In this document: in pieces, positions 34,801-47,336 of the stretch
Layout of the letters: the number at the start of each line of letters is the position of its first letter
Numbering within the stretch: position 1 is the first letter of the stretch
Source of the DNA: Volvox africanus
Lineage: Eukaryota; Chlorophyta; Chlorophyceae; Chlamydomonadales; Volvocaceae
Assembly (NCBI GenBank): GCA_030268105.1
Contig: BSDZ01000010.1
Coordinates: forward strand, 1,712,001 to 1,776,000
Direction: 5' to 3'
Length of the DNA stretch: 64,000 nucleotides
The notes under the pieces: model-generated
Database searches by the model: none
What the model saw: the letters and a program-made list of their open reading frames with translations, nothing else
Told to the model about the DNA's origin: nothing
Translations under genes and position numbers: made by a program

Positions 34801-37800
34801 GGAAACAATATCGAAGAGAGCAGATGGAGGAGTTATTTGCCCGATAGAGATCCTCTCTGCATGGGGGTTCGTGAACAGAGAGCAGCGTCTGTATCTTCAC
34901 TTTGTATGCTGAAACCACCTTTTGTTCGCCTTCCAGAGCCTGCTGCGCTCCAGTACGGACAGCGAAGGGAGCGATACCTGGGTCGCCCCCGTAATTGATG
35001 ATGCTGGCGCCGCCCCCGCAGTGACAGCAGCGGCCGCCACTGATGCTTTGGCGGCACTAGAAGCCGTCGCGTCACGGCCGCTTCCTCCCCCGCTAGCCAA
35101 CGGCAACTACGAGTCATCGGAAAGCACCTGTTACATCGAGCATGATCTGCAGGTGCATTGGGGAGAGAGGGAATAGGGGAAAGGGAGAGGGTGGAGAGGT
35201 AACCGGGGCGAGAGCCACTGCTTTATGTGTGTGTATGTGTGTACGTAAAAGATTTCTTATGGAGGGAGAATATGCTTCAGATGGTCGCCTGGACCGGCTG
35301 GAACGTCTGCGCTTCCGGCGAACCAGGAGTTGTACCTTCTGTGGCCGCAGCATGTTATGGCATTGAAAGTCAAGGATGAACGTTTAGTCCCTTCTTCCTG
35401 TTTGCGCTCGTGTGTGATCATTATATGTTTTGTTTTTTTATTTTGCTGTGACGGCGGACTCCGGCTCCGTATCATACCTCGTTGGTGTAAGTGTCTAGTT
35501 GTATAGTTGTGGCCGCATGTCCGCAATTGGCAATTGGACAACGGCGGGTGCCGCCAACCTCTGACGGGTTCATTCGGTATGTGCGATATCCAACTGCACC
35601 TTGCTCTATTCCATACCCGCTTTGGCGGCCCCAGCAAATTACGATTTGATCACTTTTCGCTTGTTTCTGTCGGTCGGTCTGCCTTTCTGTCACAGGGCCT
35701 GATCCTGGCCCCTTTGGAGGGTTGGGAGTGGACGGACGAGGGGCGGGGCAAGTGGGGCTACGTGGCGATGGCGCCGGGCAAGACGCTGCGGCTGAAGGTG
35801 ACCCCGGGCGAAGCGAGGGCTCGATAGGTTGGGGTCAGGAGGATGGAGCGGAGCGCAGCGGACAGATCCGCTAAGGGAGGGAAGGAAGAAGAGATTGAGA
35901 GGCATAGAGAGACACCAGCGCGGTGCAGTAAGCAGCTTTGTGGCTGCAACAATTCTTGATCCATCACAGCGTCACAAGAGGGCAGGTTCCGGGTTAGGAA
36001 GGGCTGAGGGGACCAGCTCCATGTCACCCCTGGCCCTCTCCTCCCTCTCCTCCCTCTCCTCCCTCTCCTCCCTCTCCTCCCTCTCCTCCCTCTCCTCCCT
36101 CTCCTCCCTCTCCTCCCTCTCCTCCCTCTCCTCCCTCTCCTCCCTCTCCTCCCTCTCCTTCCCCTCCTCCCTCTCCTTCCCCTCCTCCCTCTCCTCCCTC
36201 TCCTCCCTCTCCTCCCTCTCCTCCCTCTCCTCCCTCTCCTCCCTCTCCTAACTCTCCTAACTCTCCAGCTCACCAAAGGCCTCCCTTGTGTGCACCCACG
36301 GTACCCCGTTGCCCGGGGGTTTCCATCGGCCCTTCCCCACCCCTTCTTTTTCTCCCTCTCAGGTCAACACGAGGCTGGTCGGGAACAGGTCAGCCGATCA
36401 CGCAGCGGCCTCCATCATCGTGCAGGTGAGCTCGTCGGCCCTACGGTGCAACTAGCGGGCTACCTCGAACCTCGGTGGTAGTCGGGGAAACATAGACCTG
36501 CTTACGTACGCGTCCATCTGCCTGCCTGTCCATCTGCCTGTCTGTCTGCCCGTCTGTTTGCCTGCCTATCCATCTGTCTGTCTGTCCTTTTACCAACTGC
36601 AGATTGCCTATCTTCAGAGTTACATCGGAATGGGAACCGCTCGGTTGGTGTGCATGGAGGGCTGCCGATGCCGACCCTTGACTATCGACGCGTACGACAA
36701 ACGGGACGTCTCCGTCACAAGTATGGCGGACTTAAAGGTTGGGGGTCTTGTTCGGGAGGGGAGGGGAGGGGAGGATGCTACAGGCAGTAAATATGGAGAT
36801 AGCACGGGCGAGCGCGCTTTGTCTCCCAGCTGCCCAGTGCATGTCTAGGATAAGGGTGAGAGTACTGCAGGCTGAGAGGGGGGTTAGGACTGGGCGGAGC
36901 TCAGGGGAGCTGGTAGGGAGGAGCAGTTTGCAGGGAGTCGAGCTGCTGTTATGGTATGCGCGTAAACCCCTCCATCCCATCTGCCATAACAGAGCTTCCT
37001 ACTGCTGCCGCCCTGAGCTTCCTTCTGCTACTGCTGCTGCAGTAGCTGTTGCTTGCCACCGGGGCCCCATCCGGCCCGCACCTCTGAGCTTCAACCCTAG
37101 AAACCCCGTCAAATCCGTCAAGGCAGAGCGCCCAGGTGCGGGCCTAATGGGGGCCCGAAGGTAGAGGTCCTCTTCCGCTTGGGCCCTGATGATCGTCTCT
37201 CGCACTTGTTAGATATCTCACAATATCTAACAAGTGGCCATCCACTCGCTCGGTCCAGCCGGAGCTCCTCCTCCTGCTCCTCCTCCTGCTCCTCCTCCTG
37301 CTCCTCCTCCTGCTCCTCCTCCTGCTCCTCCTCCTGCTCCTCCTGCTCCTCCTGTTCCTCAATCTGCTCCTATTCTGCTCTTTCCCTCACTGTCCTTTCT
37401 GGGGCCCTTCCGGGCAATTAGAATTTAGTTATAGGCTTCATTTGAAGATTGCTATCTTTGATTGCGCATCCCCATCATGCCATCGAGCGCAGGTAACGCA
37501 GCACCCTGACTGCGTGTTGGCCCTCACGACGAAGGGCCCTAGCCAGCAGGCGGTCATCGCCGCAGCCGGTAATTGGAAAAACACCACCGCCAGCGGCGGC
37601 GGTGGTGACGACGGCGGCAGCCCAGCAGAAGGCCTCTCCGCGAGCAGGGAAGGGGAATCTGGCGCCGCATGGAACAAGTTTAAGCTGATGGGTGTGGTGG
37701 TGAGTGGGGCGTTGCCTGGTTGCCCTGCTGCTGATGCTACAGGATCTTAGGTGTGCCCGTGAGGTTTGCACCGACCGTCTCCATTACCTTCATTATCTCC

Positions 37801-37970
37801 ACCGAATCCCTGCGACCTCTCGCGCCGGAAAACCCTCGCAGGTGGGCGAGGAGCCGGGAGCTGAGGAGGGCGGAGTGACCTGGATGCGAGATGAAAGTCA
37901 CGAGACTGCACATGCGATGCAGGTCACAGGGAAGGGAAGCTCGGCCACCACCCACACCCACAAAAGGTGA
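30294..37970 (+). CDS. SGNH/GDSL-like secreted hydrolase, copy C (complete, with Ala-rich insert)
   Basis: Exons are 30294-30621, 30917-31510, 31943-32058, 32800-32909, 33426-33486, 34515-34661, 34937-35152, 35696-35797, 36363-36425, 36603-36737, 37493-37699 and 37842-37970 (TGA). They sum to 2208 nt, or 735 residues, fully in frame. The N-terminus (MGPIKDFLFILLAIAKLPLS) is a likely signal peptide. Block I is GALGGSITFGQS, block III is FVEYAANDS and block V is NHPGRGGH. Exon 2 is 594 nt against 192 nt in copy A. The extra sequence is an Ala/Gly/Thr-rich low-complexity insert of about 130 residues between blocks I and III. It ends at the conserved HDFLNGAVPG motif. Exon 11 also has a Gly/Asp-rich expansion. 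Introns hold GGTGAT, CCCATTTCCTCGG, CTCCTCCCT and TCCTCCTGC tandem arrays. TGTAA occurs at 38702. Confidence 0.86.
31511..31592. repeat. GGTGCAGGTGAA hexamer array after exon 2 of copy C
   Basis: Repeats of GTGCAG and GTGAAG begin at the exon 2 donor itself, so many AG/GT sites lie side by side. This parallels the CAGGTA array in copy B. Confidence 0.85.
32698..32747. repeat. (TA)n(TG)n microsatellite
   Basis: A dinucleotide compound repeat in the intron before exon 4 of copy C. Confidence 0.95.
33583..33712. repeat. (GGTGAT)n hexanucleotide repeat
   Basis: About 20 near-perfect copies lie in the intron after exon 5 of copy C. Copy B lacks this array at the matching place. Confidence 0.96.
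34085..34290. repeat. CCCATTTCCTCGG minisatellite
   Basis: About 14 copies of a 14-15 nt unit alternate TCCTCGG and TCCTTGG variants, in the intron before exon 6 of copy C. Confidence 0.95.
34749..34799. repeat. (GA)n microsatellite
   Basis: A GA run starts near the edge of a segment shared with copy B, in the intron before exon 7 of copy C. Confidence 0.93.
36020..36266. repeat. CTCCTCCCT homopyrimidine minisatellite
   Basis: About 27 copies of a 9-nt unit make an almost pure pyrimidine strand of about 245 nt, in the intron between exons 8 and 9 of copy C. Confidence 0.96.
37258..37362. repeat. TCCTCCTGC tandem repeat
   Basis: TCCTCCTGC and TCCTGC units lie in the intron before exon 11 of copy C. 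Confidence 0.93.
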
Positions 37971-38410
37971 TAAAGAACTCCAGGGGGCCCATCAGCCCCC
38001 GTCGCCGAGACCTACACTACATGTGGGCCACGCGCTTGGAGGGTGATATGTTTGTGGTTGCGTTAGACCGCCTTGTGGTGATGGTGCGCTCATTTAGTTG
38101 TGTGAATGTGTCTTGGCAGGGGACGGTAGGGGAGGGGAGCGGCGCCTGCATCTCGCACTGCAGATGTTACCACGGCGAGGAATGAAGCATTGAGAGGGGA
38201 CTGAGGGGAAACCGCCACTGTCACTGCCAGTCCCCGCTCGTGGGGAGATAGTTTTGCTTTTTAATGTTCAATCTCCCTCATGGATGCGGGTGGTGAGGAA
38301 AGGAGGAGGGGACAGAGGAGCACCTTGGCATTACATACCGATTTAATTCGATGTCAACCCCATCTTCATCCATCTTCTTGATTCAGCCACCCCATTTCAG
38401 CATCACATGT

Positions 38411-38866
38411 TTAGGAATTGGGGTTGGCAGCTTCGTACATCTCCCTTAGGCTTGCGTTGTCATGAGCAACTTCAAGTGCTGGTACAAATTCATTTCGCGC
38501 GCCACACGCGCCACACACCAGAATATTACATCCCGCACATCCCCACAACACGAGAGGGGCCACCCAAATAGCTAATAACCAGACGGCAAAAGTGTCCGAT
38601 GTGCAACGTTGCTTTGGCAACGCTGATGCTCCTGTACTCACCCGGTTCATCTGCGGGTGAGGAAACCTTGAATGTATTGAGGGGAAGTTAGGGGGAATGA
38701 ATGTAACCAAACCAATGATTATATTATCCAAAAACCCGGGGGACTGCGTCGCCCTGTGTTGACAGACTTGACACATAGCAAAGCAAAAGCATCGCCCCCG
38801 GGACTTCACGAAATTCTTTCCATTTTCCAATGTGAAGATTATCACACAGTGATGGTTCAGCAGCAC
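38411..38866 (-). CDS. Hypothetical Cys-rich membrane-anchored fragment (uncertain)
   Basis: The C-terminal part of this 151-codon frame reads FAVWLLAIWVAPLVLWGCAG, then CNILVCGACGARNEF and a polar tail ending EMYEAANPNS. A hydrophobic segment followed by CxxC-type pairs is plausible for a small membrane protein. The upstream half looks non-coding, and a splice-like CAG/GTGAG arrangement lies near 38640, so this may be a last exon. The family is not recognised. It lies between hydrolase copy C and the large - strand gene. Confidence 0.25.
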   Translation of the reverse strand: MLLNHHCVIIFTLENGKNFVKSRGRCFCFAMCQVCQHRATQSPGFLDNIIIGLVTFIPPNFPSIHSRFPHPQMNRVSTGASALPKQRCTSDTFAVWLLAIWVAPLVLWGCAGCNILVCGACGARNEFVPALEVAHDNASLREMYEAANPNS

Positions 38867-40057
38867 GGATCCCGAGGCCGATGGGGACTATCATCATTCA
38901 GAGGCTAGGATGCGTAGCAGTGACGTTTATAAAGATGGTACACGGGGAATACGGGTCAGACGGTGGCCCCTCCTCGGCTTTGTCCGCAACTAGCCCATCT
39001 GTAGCCGTTTTTTCACTGCCTGGCAACTGGACCAGCATCTTGCCAACAACTTACTCTCCCCACTCGATCTCTGCCCTACTCCATGCCATCTCTAAGCAGG
39101 AGGTCGGAGTACCTTAATGCTTAGCCGTTGCAGAAATTTTTGATGATATGTTAAGCCCAGCAGTAAGTCGTCTCGCTTGTCATAGCAGCACCTTCATGCG
39201 GAAATAAGACCCAACGCCTTATAGAGGGGAGCAGCCAAGAGGCTGCTTAGAGGGGAACCGTATACAGGCTGCCATACAGCATAACAAGCAGTCGACAAAG
39301 CAAAGATATAGCACACAAAGGCAGGCGCGCAGGGACGCGCCGACGCCCAGACAGCACGGAAAGCGCACAGAGCTGTGACGCGCCCAGGCAGAGGTACGTG
39401 GGAATAGACCATGGTGCAGGCTTCAGGGGCAGCACGCAGTAGTCATGGAAAGGATGGAACATGTAAGAGCAATTTCCATGTAACGCAGCAGGCTTTACCT
39501 TCACCGCGCCACTCATGAAACGAGGAGGCGGCTGCTTGTTCGAAGGATTACGTCACAATTACGTCACGATAGGCTTTGCTAGGAGCGCGTGGCGCAGTTT
39601 ACATTTGCAGAAGCAAGGCCAGGAGAATAACCAGGACCCGGTCAGTTATGGAAACACCGCCGGTAGCCCAGAGCCTGGCATATGTTCAGAAGGCGGGAAA
39701 ACAAGGCGGGTAAGGCAGTAGCGATTTCGGGGGATCAATGTCTATATCCCTCCTCTTCACTACAGAGCCTCTAGCGCCTCTAGGAGGGACCCACGCACGC
39801 GAACAGTACAGTGAAGTTCGCCCGCGAGGGGGATGCATGCGTGAGGTGCAAGCCGTAGACGGGGGAGATGCAGCATTGGCTCATCTTACCGCAGTAACCC
39901 TAACAGACCTCCACATGTACCCACACCATCCCACACCACTCCACCCCATATGGAAGCGGTCCACTGAACACCACACCAAAGCACTCGCATCAACCCATAT
40001 ACATACATGCCCCGATACTTCAGAGGCGAAGCTCACCCAGCACCTAACGTCAGCTCC

Positions 40058-40441
40058 TCAAGGCCACAGGTTCACAATCGTAAGGCAGGTACCCTCAGCC
40101 GTCACACCTCCTTCGTTAGGTGTTGTGGCGGGGCCGTAGGCTGCACCTAGGCACGAAGGATACCAAGGGCTAGGCGGAAAGCAAATGAGGCGCGCAGCCG
40201 CCATCACCCTCACCAAGTGGCGCCAGCTTCGTTCAGTTTGCTCTTTACCACCAGCACCACCACCCTCACCCTCACCCTCATCCCCACCGGCGGCCACGAT
40301 ACACCAACGAAAGCAAAAGGGCGCCGTCCCCCTTCCTCCGGCGGCCGCATGTCGCTCGTGAGGGGCGATGCAGCGGCCGCACCATGCGTACGTACACGCA
40401 CAGCCAAAACAAACAGCAACAGCTACCAAGAACCTATTCAT
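40058..40441 (-). CDS. Possible small secreted protein (weak)
   Basis: The frame opens with a signal-peptide-like N-terminus (MNRFLVAVAVCFGCACTYAW) and continues for 127 codons of Gly/Glu-rich and then unremarkable sequence. A GTGAGG donor-like site follows the codons for RSWRHLV, so only the first part may be an exon. It could pair with the - strand frame at 38411-38866, but no linking exons were identified. Confidence 0.18.
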   Translation of the reverse strand: MNRFLVAVAVCFGCACTYAWCGRCIAPHERHAAAGGRGTAPFCFRWCIVAAGGDEGEGEGGGAGGKEQTERSWRHLVRVMAAARLICFPPSPWYPSCLGAAYGPATTPNEGGVTAEGTCLTIVNLWP

Positions 40442-41029
40442 TTACGATCTTTGCCGAACAACATTCGCTCTTCACATCGCATGACATCACATCACAATCC
40501 TTCAACCACCACAATGTGTTGCACGTGCGCATCGCATAATCATCTTATCCAAGCCCAACATTGTCTTCTCGCTTCCTCCTGCTGCCCCCCTCCCATCCTC
40601 CTGCTAATACCGTGCTACTAATCTTCCACGAGAGGAACAGCGATCCTGGAGGGCCCTATGCATAAAGCAGTGTAGCCCCTCCTCTTGACCACCAGACTTG
40701 CGCGCGAAAGGCCGCGTGACACCACCAGGGCCTCACAGCCCCTCCTCATCACCCCGGCATTGAAGCTAGCAGATGCCTAGGGTGTCCCCGAAGCCATAGC
40801 TCCGTCTCAACAGCAGCACAGTGCCCTAAGGTTATAAGCAGCTTCAGCTGTGCCGTGCTGTGGGTGGGCACGGTCCCTGTTTTTTTGGAGCTACCTCGAT
40901 TCCGGTAGACATTCAGGGGGTGAACAGCTGGGCGCCAGGGATCCCCACAATTCCTTGGTGAAATCCCTGGGGAGCTGACGGGGACTGCACTCTCCTGCAG
41001 GACCGCCGACCTCACATGAACTAAGTGCC

Positions 41030-44000
41030 CTACCCCGAATCATCATGACCAGGCCCCGTCCGGCAAAGTGCCGCTCCGGAACCCTGCCTCGCCAGCGCCG
41101 CCCTGCCATCTGCTTCCTCAGACCGGGGCCCATACGGGCTGTACAGCTCCGTACTGTCCCGCTCGTTCTCCATCAGGGGAAACACCAGGCTGCCACGCTT
41201 AACGTTTCGAGCCATCAGCCTCGACCCTAGCCGCGTCAGTAACGGTTGGTGGGGGCTGACGGGACTACATTCTGGGGACGCTGTCACCCCGGCGGCATCA
41301 CCACTCGCCACGAGGAACGAACTCAACGGTGCAGGGGTGACAGCGGGTTCCAGAGCACGGCTTAGCCGGCGACTGGGATTCCTGACAAGGCCGGTCCTAT
41401 GTCCGTTAGCCGGCTCAGCTCCAACAGACGGCCGAGGCGCGGCGGCGGAGTCCTCCCCGGAAACAGGTGAGGTCACCATCCACGCCATTGCGGCGACGTC
41501 GGCTGCAGAACTCCCAAGCCGCCCGCTTTCCAGGCACGTGCCGGCACTTGGGCGTGCGTCCTCGGACGCGTCCTCAGGTGTAGCGGCGGCGGAGCCGCCG
41601 CCGCGGCGAGGATTGGATCCACCACTGCGCGCCATGGCGTGACGGCGGCGGACTGCCGCGGCGGCAGCGCTGCCGACAATGTCGCCAGTGCCGCTACCCT
41701 CACCGGCACTGAATGCCACGACGGCGTCACAGGTAAGCTGGCCACCTCCGCTGACCATCAACGATTGGAGGCTGTGTAAGCGACTCGTGCCGGTGCTCGT
41801 GCCAGTGCGTGATATCGGCCTGCTGACGTCGCCGTCGATTTCAGAATCGGCCCCAACGGCACCCACGACGGCGGCGGCAGGGGCAGCGGCAGCGGTAGGT
41901 GCGGCGCCACCGTCGTCGTCCTGTCCTGCAGCTGGCTGCACCCAACCCAGGACTGCAGAATGCTTTAGGAAGCTACGTTGGGAGGCCTGCAGACGCCTGC
42001 GGCTGTCGCCGCTGACGATGGCACTGGCGCCGCCGCCGCTGAAACCACCAAGGGTGCTGCGGCTGAGTTGCTGACAGTCCGGTGTGAACCGCACCGAAGC
42101 CATGGCAGCGCTATCAGGACTACGGCAGCTATCGTTACTGTCGTCGACGGCGGCGCCGCCGCCGCCCAGCTGCGGATGCAAAGACGACATAGAGATCACC
42201 TCCCCGCCAACCTGAGGACTGCTGTTGGTGCTCCTGTGCCCCAGAGTGAACGCGCGCTTAAGAAGCCTTATACCTGCAGCGATTAGGGATGGCTTGCGCA
42301 TGAGCCCGCTGCGGCCACGAGCTGGCGGCGGCCCGCCACTGCCAGCGCCACTGATGCCCGCTGCCGCCGTGCCCGCCGTCAGCAACAACCCGCTGTTGGA
42401 AGTCAGCGTCAAGCGGCGCGCGGGAGCTGAGAGGTGCCGGATGAGCGCAGGCACGACACCGCCGCCACCGCCACCGCCGCCACTGCCACCACCATTATTG
42501 CTGTAGCGGCCGCCAAAGAGGCTATTGCCGCTGCTGCTGCCACGCAAGCGGGGGCCGTCCATTCCCGTTCCCGGCGCCGTCAGCACCTTAAGTGAACGCA
42601 ATGCGCCGCGCGAGGCCCGGTCTTCGGATTCATCGCTGGACGCAGCCGTCGTTGACATTGCTTCATCAGCTTGTGACATGGCAAAGCCGCGGCGATGGCC
42701 GCCGCCGCCGCCGCCACCAGCTCCACCACCGCTAACAGCGGCGCCAACGCGACGTTGTGATGTCGTGGGATGACGCAGCGGCATTTTTTGGCCATTCACC
42801 GCTGATACAAGCTCCTCTGGCTGCGGCAACTCCAGTTGTACAACGCTGACGGTGTCCGTGGTGCCGCCGCCGAGGCTGACAGGGCGGCCGTCGGGGCCGA
42901 TGACCGTACTCGAGCCCATGCGGCGGCTGAGCAGCCGGAGGTCTGGCATAGCGGCGTGAGCGGCGCTGCGCGGCGGCCGCTGGCTGACGCCGCCACCGTT
43001 GCCGTCGCGGCCGCTAGGGCTGCGGTGTATCCGCCTCATGGAGGCCGCCAGCCCCGATACCGCAGGCACTGGTGGTGAAAAGACTGTGCTACCCATGCGC
43101 GTGTTACCAAACAGCACGGCCCCGGCCGTGGCGCCGCCGCTAACGCTTCCAAGTACAATGTCATCGTCAGCGCCGACAAGCGTGGCTGTGTGCTCGGGGA
43201 TAACGGCAAAACGCGCTGTGTGGTCGTATCGCGGATCCCGTACACCATGTACGGCAGGATCCGATGCCCCACTCGGACCGGAGGTGGCGGTCAGGACGCT
43301 GCTCAGCATGCGACTGGAGCCTAGGAGTGCTAGCAGAGCCTCCTGCTCGCAGACGGCAGCATAGCTGGCGGAGGCGTCGTCTTCGCGGCCTCCAGGGACC
43401 TCCATGTGCATCAGCCGAAGCTTGGACTGTGTGCGGAAGGTGTGACGCTGTTGCGGCTGTGGATCCTGTGGCGGTGGCGGCGGCGGCGGCGGCGGCGGCA
43501 GCAGTGGCGGCTCTGGTTGGGACATTCCAATCTCATCGTCAGCAGCACGTGCGCCGTCGCCAACATGTTCACAGCGGCTGCCTTCACATATCAGGCAGCC
43601 CCCCTCGCACGACGGTCCCTTAGTTGGTGTCCGTCCCGTAACCCGGTTCATCGGCGGCGATGACGTTGGCGACGCCGCCGCCATTGCTGCCATCACCGCC
43701 GCCGCCGGCACATCTGCCCAAGACTCATCATACGCCACCAGGTCGTCGCTGAAGGATGGGGCAGGCCGCCTCATCATGTCCCCATACTCCTGCGCGCCCA
43801 AACCATCACGATTATTCCAGCTAGCAGCCAACATGCCTCCGCCTCCACCTCCGCCTCCGCCTCCGCCGCCTCTGCCTTCGCCTCCGCCTCCGCCTCCGCC
43901 TCCGCCTCCGCCGCCTCTGCCTTCGCCTTCGCCTTCGCCTCCGCCTCCGCCGCCTCTGCCTCCGCCGGTCCGAACGCCAGACCAAGCCGCGGCGGAGGCG

Positions 44001-44693
44001 GCATCGGCAGCAGTTGCAGACCGTGGTGATGGTGTCGACAGTGCCGAGGCGCTCTGCAAATGGTCCATCGCCAGCGGTGTTTTGGAGGGCTGGATTGGCA
44101 GCATATCTGGGGGAGGCATAGCTTCCTCCCGCCGGAGCCAGCTGAGGTGCGTACCGGTACTTGGCGCAGCGGCAGCTTGTTGAGTGTATGTGCCAGAGCC
44201 GCTCAACGTACTTTGCGGGCTGCTATTGCTGGGTGTGAAATGTCCCGTGGCAGTGCGATTGACCTGAACGCCGCCACCGCCACCGCCGCCACCGCCACTC
44301 CCTCCCCCGACGCTGCCACCGTTAGCGGCAAGCGCAGAACCAACAACCAGGTCTCCATTAGCTTGCCGTCGCCCTGCAGCGCCGCCACTGTACGGACGCG
44401 TCCCGCCGGCGCTGGTTCCTAAGCCGACCGTTCCTGTAGCAGGCATCAGGGACGACAGGATCGGCAGCGGCGATGGTGTAGGCCAATGATCTGGTACGGC
44501 ACCGGGGTGCTGCGGCTGCGGCGGCAGGCCGCGTGCAGCCTGCATACCAGGTAAGCTGTCTAGCACAGCTTCAGGTACCGCTTCTCGTACTCGGAAGTAC
44601 GACCCGCTCCTGTACGTTCCGCTAGCCGCGGAACGGCCGTTGGCGGAGCGACGGCATCCACCGCCGCCTCCTGCTCCGCCGACCCCGCCTCCA

Positions 44694-44725
<32 letters not shown>

Positions 44726-47308
44726 CTGCTGGCGGTACCGGAAAGAGTTGGGTGCGGAGAAGGAGTCTTGTTGACCCTGTCCGACTCCAGCCTGGCTCGG
44801 TGACCGTGACGGCGTCGGCGGCACCGCCAGCAGCGCCGCCAGGGACGTCGACGTAGACAGAGAGCGATCCGCACCTGATGTCGATCGACTCAAGCTGGAC
44901 CTCAAAAGCAGAGGGAAGGGAGTTCCAGGACCCGCAGGCTGGAGCTGTGCCGCGTACGGCTCCAAAACAACTGGCGACCCGAGGAAGGAAGGAAGGCCCA
45001 GCAGCGGCGGCGGCGGCGGCACTGGCAAAGGTGGTGGCGGTGGCGGTGGAGGTGGCGGTTCCGACTGTGTGAGCGTCAGCAACGGTGGCGCCCCCGCCGC
45101 AGACGGCGGCGAGATTTCAAGAGAACGCCGGGAGCGTGTTGAGAGCATCAGCCGCTTGGCAGCCGCAGCGGGTGACCCGGCGTCGGCACCGGCGTCGGCA
45201 GCGGCACTGGCAGCGGCGGCGGCGGCGGCGGTGGTGGAACTGGCATTCCAGCTGGCGGGGGAGGCGGTACAGACTGGCGCCGAGGCCGCAACAGGTGGCC
45301 GTGACGACGGCGACTGCAACGGCGACGGCAGCATGCCAATGGCGGCCCTCGGCGTTGGCGGATGGCGTAGCGCCGCTGCCCTGCTTATCTGCTGCTGCCG
45401 TGATTCCAAACCATCCTGGTCTCCTTCTGCGTACTCGCCGCTGCCCAGGCGCCAGGCCCCCACCCCCTCAGACTTCTCACGCTGCTGAAAGGCCGCGGTA
45501 AACGAGCTTCGTACTCGCCCTCCTGCCGGTGCCTGGGGCTGTGACTGCGCCGTCGGCGGCGCTGAATTAAGGACTGTTCGTGACTGCATTTCTTCCTCCT
45601 CCTCCTCCTCCTCCTCCTCCTCTGCCCCCGCAGCCGCTTTCGTCGTCTTTCCCTGCGGCTGTCCCTGAGGACTCGCCGCATCAAAAGCTGACACCTCCTC
45701 TCTGCTCCCCCCCCTCAGAGACCATGTGCCAACGCCAACACTGCCATCGCCACCATTACCAACACCACTGCAAGCGGCAGACGCATACTTGGTGTCTTCA
45801 GCGCCACAACAGCAACCTGCTGCGGCCGCAGGTCCAGCCAGCGGCCCAGCCAGGGGGCTCATCGCTGTCAAGGCCTTCGGCGCACCGCCGCTGCCGTCAC
45901 CGCCGCCGCCGTCGCCGCCGCCGCCGCCACTGCAATCACGGGATCCAGGAGGCTGTAATGGCGAGGATTCCACCGCAAGATCTCGTTTTGAGCGTCTCGC
46001 CGTCATCACCATCACCGGCGCGGCGCTGTCGCTTTCCATCGATGCGCCACTGCCACCTTCACCGATCCCGCCGTCACCTCCACTGTCACCCAACACACCC
46101 ATCAAACTGCACGCAACGGACCGGGCACGGAAAGGACCAGACAATGCTGGGCTGGTATTGGTATTGCCCCCGCACGAAGATTCCCCCGGGATATCTGCGG
46201 CGACGACGGTGGCGAGGCCGCTGCCGCCAACATGACCCGACCCAGTCCGGCCCAGTCGGGGTTCAGCTTTAATCGTCCCCGCTTTGAAGCTCCCTCTGGT
46301 CGCGCCCAGGCGGCTCGGGTGGCCTAAGGCCGACTCGGAGGCGCGCAGGCCTGCCAGTCGACCTAGACCCGGCCCCTGACCCGTGGGTCCCCCATCCGCC
46401 GCAGGGAATTCCTTCCGAGGTGAGCCAGGTGGAGTGAACTCTCGCCGTCGCAATGTACCTGACCCCGAAAGCGGATGCCGTGGGAGCACTAGCGTCGGAG
46501 TCGGTCCATATGTGCCTGCGGCGGCGGTGGCGGTGGCGGCGGAAGCGGTGACAACGGATGCAGCGGCGGCAGCAGCTGCAGTCGGGCTGGCCGCCGCAGG
46601 AGACGCGGTGCGACTGTTTTGCAATTGTGATGGCTGTGGCAGACGCGGCGAGTCGGTCCAGATGGAGTCCTGGCGTGAGTGCGGACTGTGCGCGCTGTAG
46701 CTGATGGTCCGCCGCCGTCGCTCCGAAACTCCGCTGCCGGCAGGAGACATAGGGCTGCTGTCAAGGATACTGGCACTGGCGCTGTCCTGGCCCGCAAGCT
46801 CATCCGGTTCGTCTGCTTTGACCAGCAGCGCCCGAGGTCGGACACGCCAACCACTGTAGCTGCCCGAGCCAGCGTCAGTTGTGGCGGCGGCTCCGCCGCC
46901 GCTGCCACAGCGGCTGTCAGAGTAAACCCTGGAAGTCAAACTGCCGCCGCTGTTGGGGCTACTGACGCCGCTACCGCCCCAATCCGGCGGCGTCGGGACG
47001 ACGTGGGCCCTGCGCGGCTGTAGCAGGTGCAGTAGCAGGGACGTCGAGTCGGCGCCCTGCTCCGGCCAGGCTACTTGAGGTCTGCTTTCGCTGCTGCTGC
47101 TGAACTGTCCGACCAAAGGTGGCTTTTCGGAATCGGGGAGCTGTTGCATCTGTACCTGATGCTGTTGGAAAGGGTGTGCAGCAGCTCCAGATCCATGTCC
47201 GCTGCGAGCGCTGGAGCTCCGAGGAAAGGGCCATCGTGGCGAATCCTCAGCGCTACCAACCGCTGCCATTACGCGGGGGACGGCCTGGCGGGCAGCCCCC
47301 TCCGACAC
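41030..47308 (-). CDS. Very long Ser/Ala/Gly-rich protein of unknown function
   Basis: A single uninterrupted frame of about 2092 codons ends at 41030. It stays open upstream to 47336, so the 5' end may be spliced to another exon. The first ATG in frame is near 47269, in a good ATGGCA context (MAAVGSAEDSPRW). Sequence features in order are a Glu run (near 45592-45622), Pro runs (near 45003-45060), a Gln run (near 44698-44735) and long Gly tracts (43830-43975). Basic-Ser motifs that look like kinase sites recur (RRRTISYS, RRSLEIS, RRIHRS). A less repetitive stretch (for example YDHTARFAVIPEHTATLVGA, and VSVVQLELPQPEELVSAVNG) suggests conserved non-repetitive segments. No domain is recognised. 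The length of the open frame argues that it is coding, although GC-rich repeat DNA also favours long chance frames. Confidence 0.55.
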
Positions 47309-47336
47309 GGCGGCATACGCAGCTGCGATGGGACCA

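Larger units (their letters stand above)
37971..41029. other. Intergenic region between copy C and the large - strand gene
   Basis: Apart from two weak - strand frames (38411-38866 and 40058-40441) no gene is supported. It contains a CACC/CCCT-rich patch (40250-40290) and no clear repeat family. Confidence 0.5.

Noticed and set aside
35758..36276. Arg/Gly-repeat - strand frame of 172 codons
   Set aside because: It is the CTCCTCCCT minisatellite read from the other strand.
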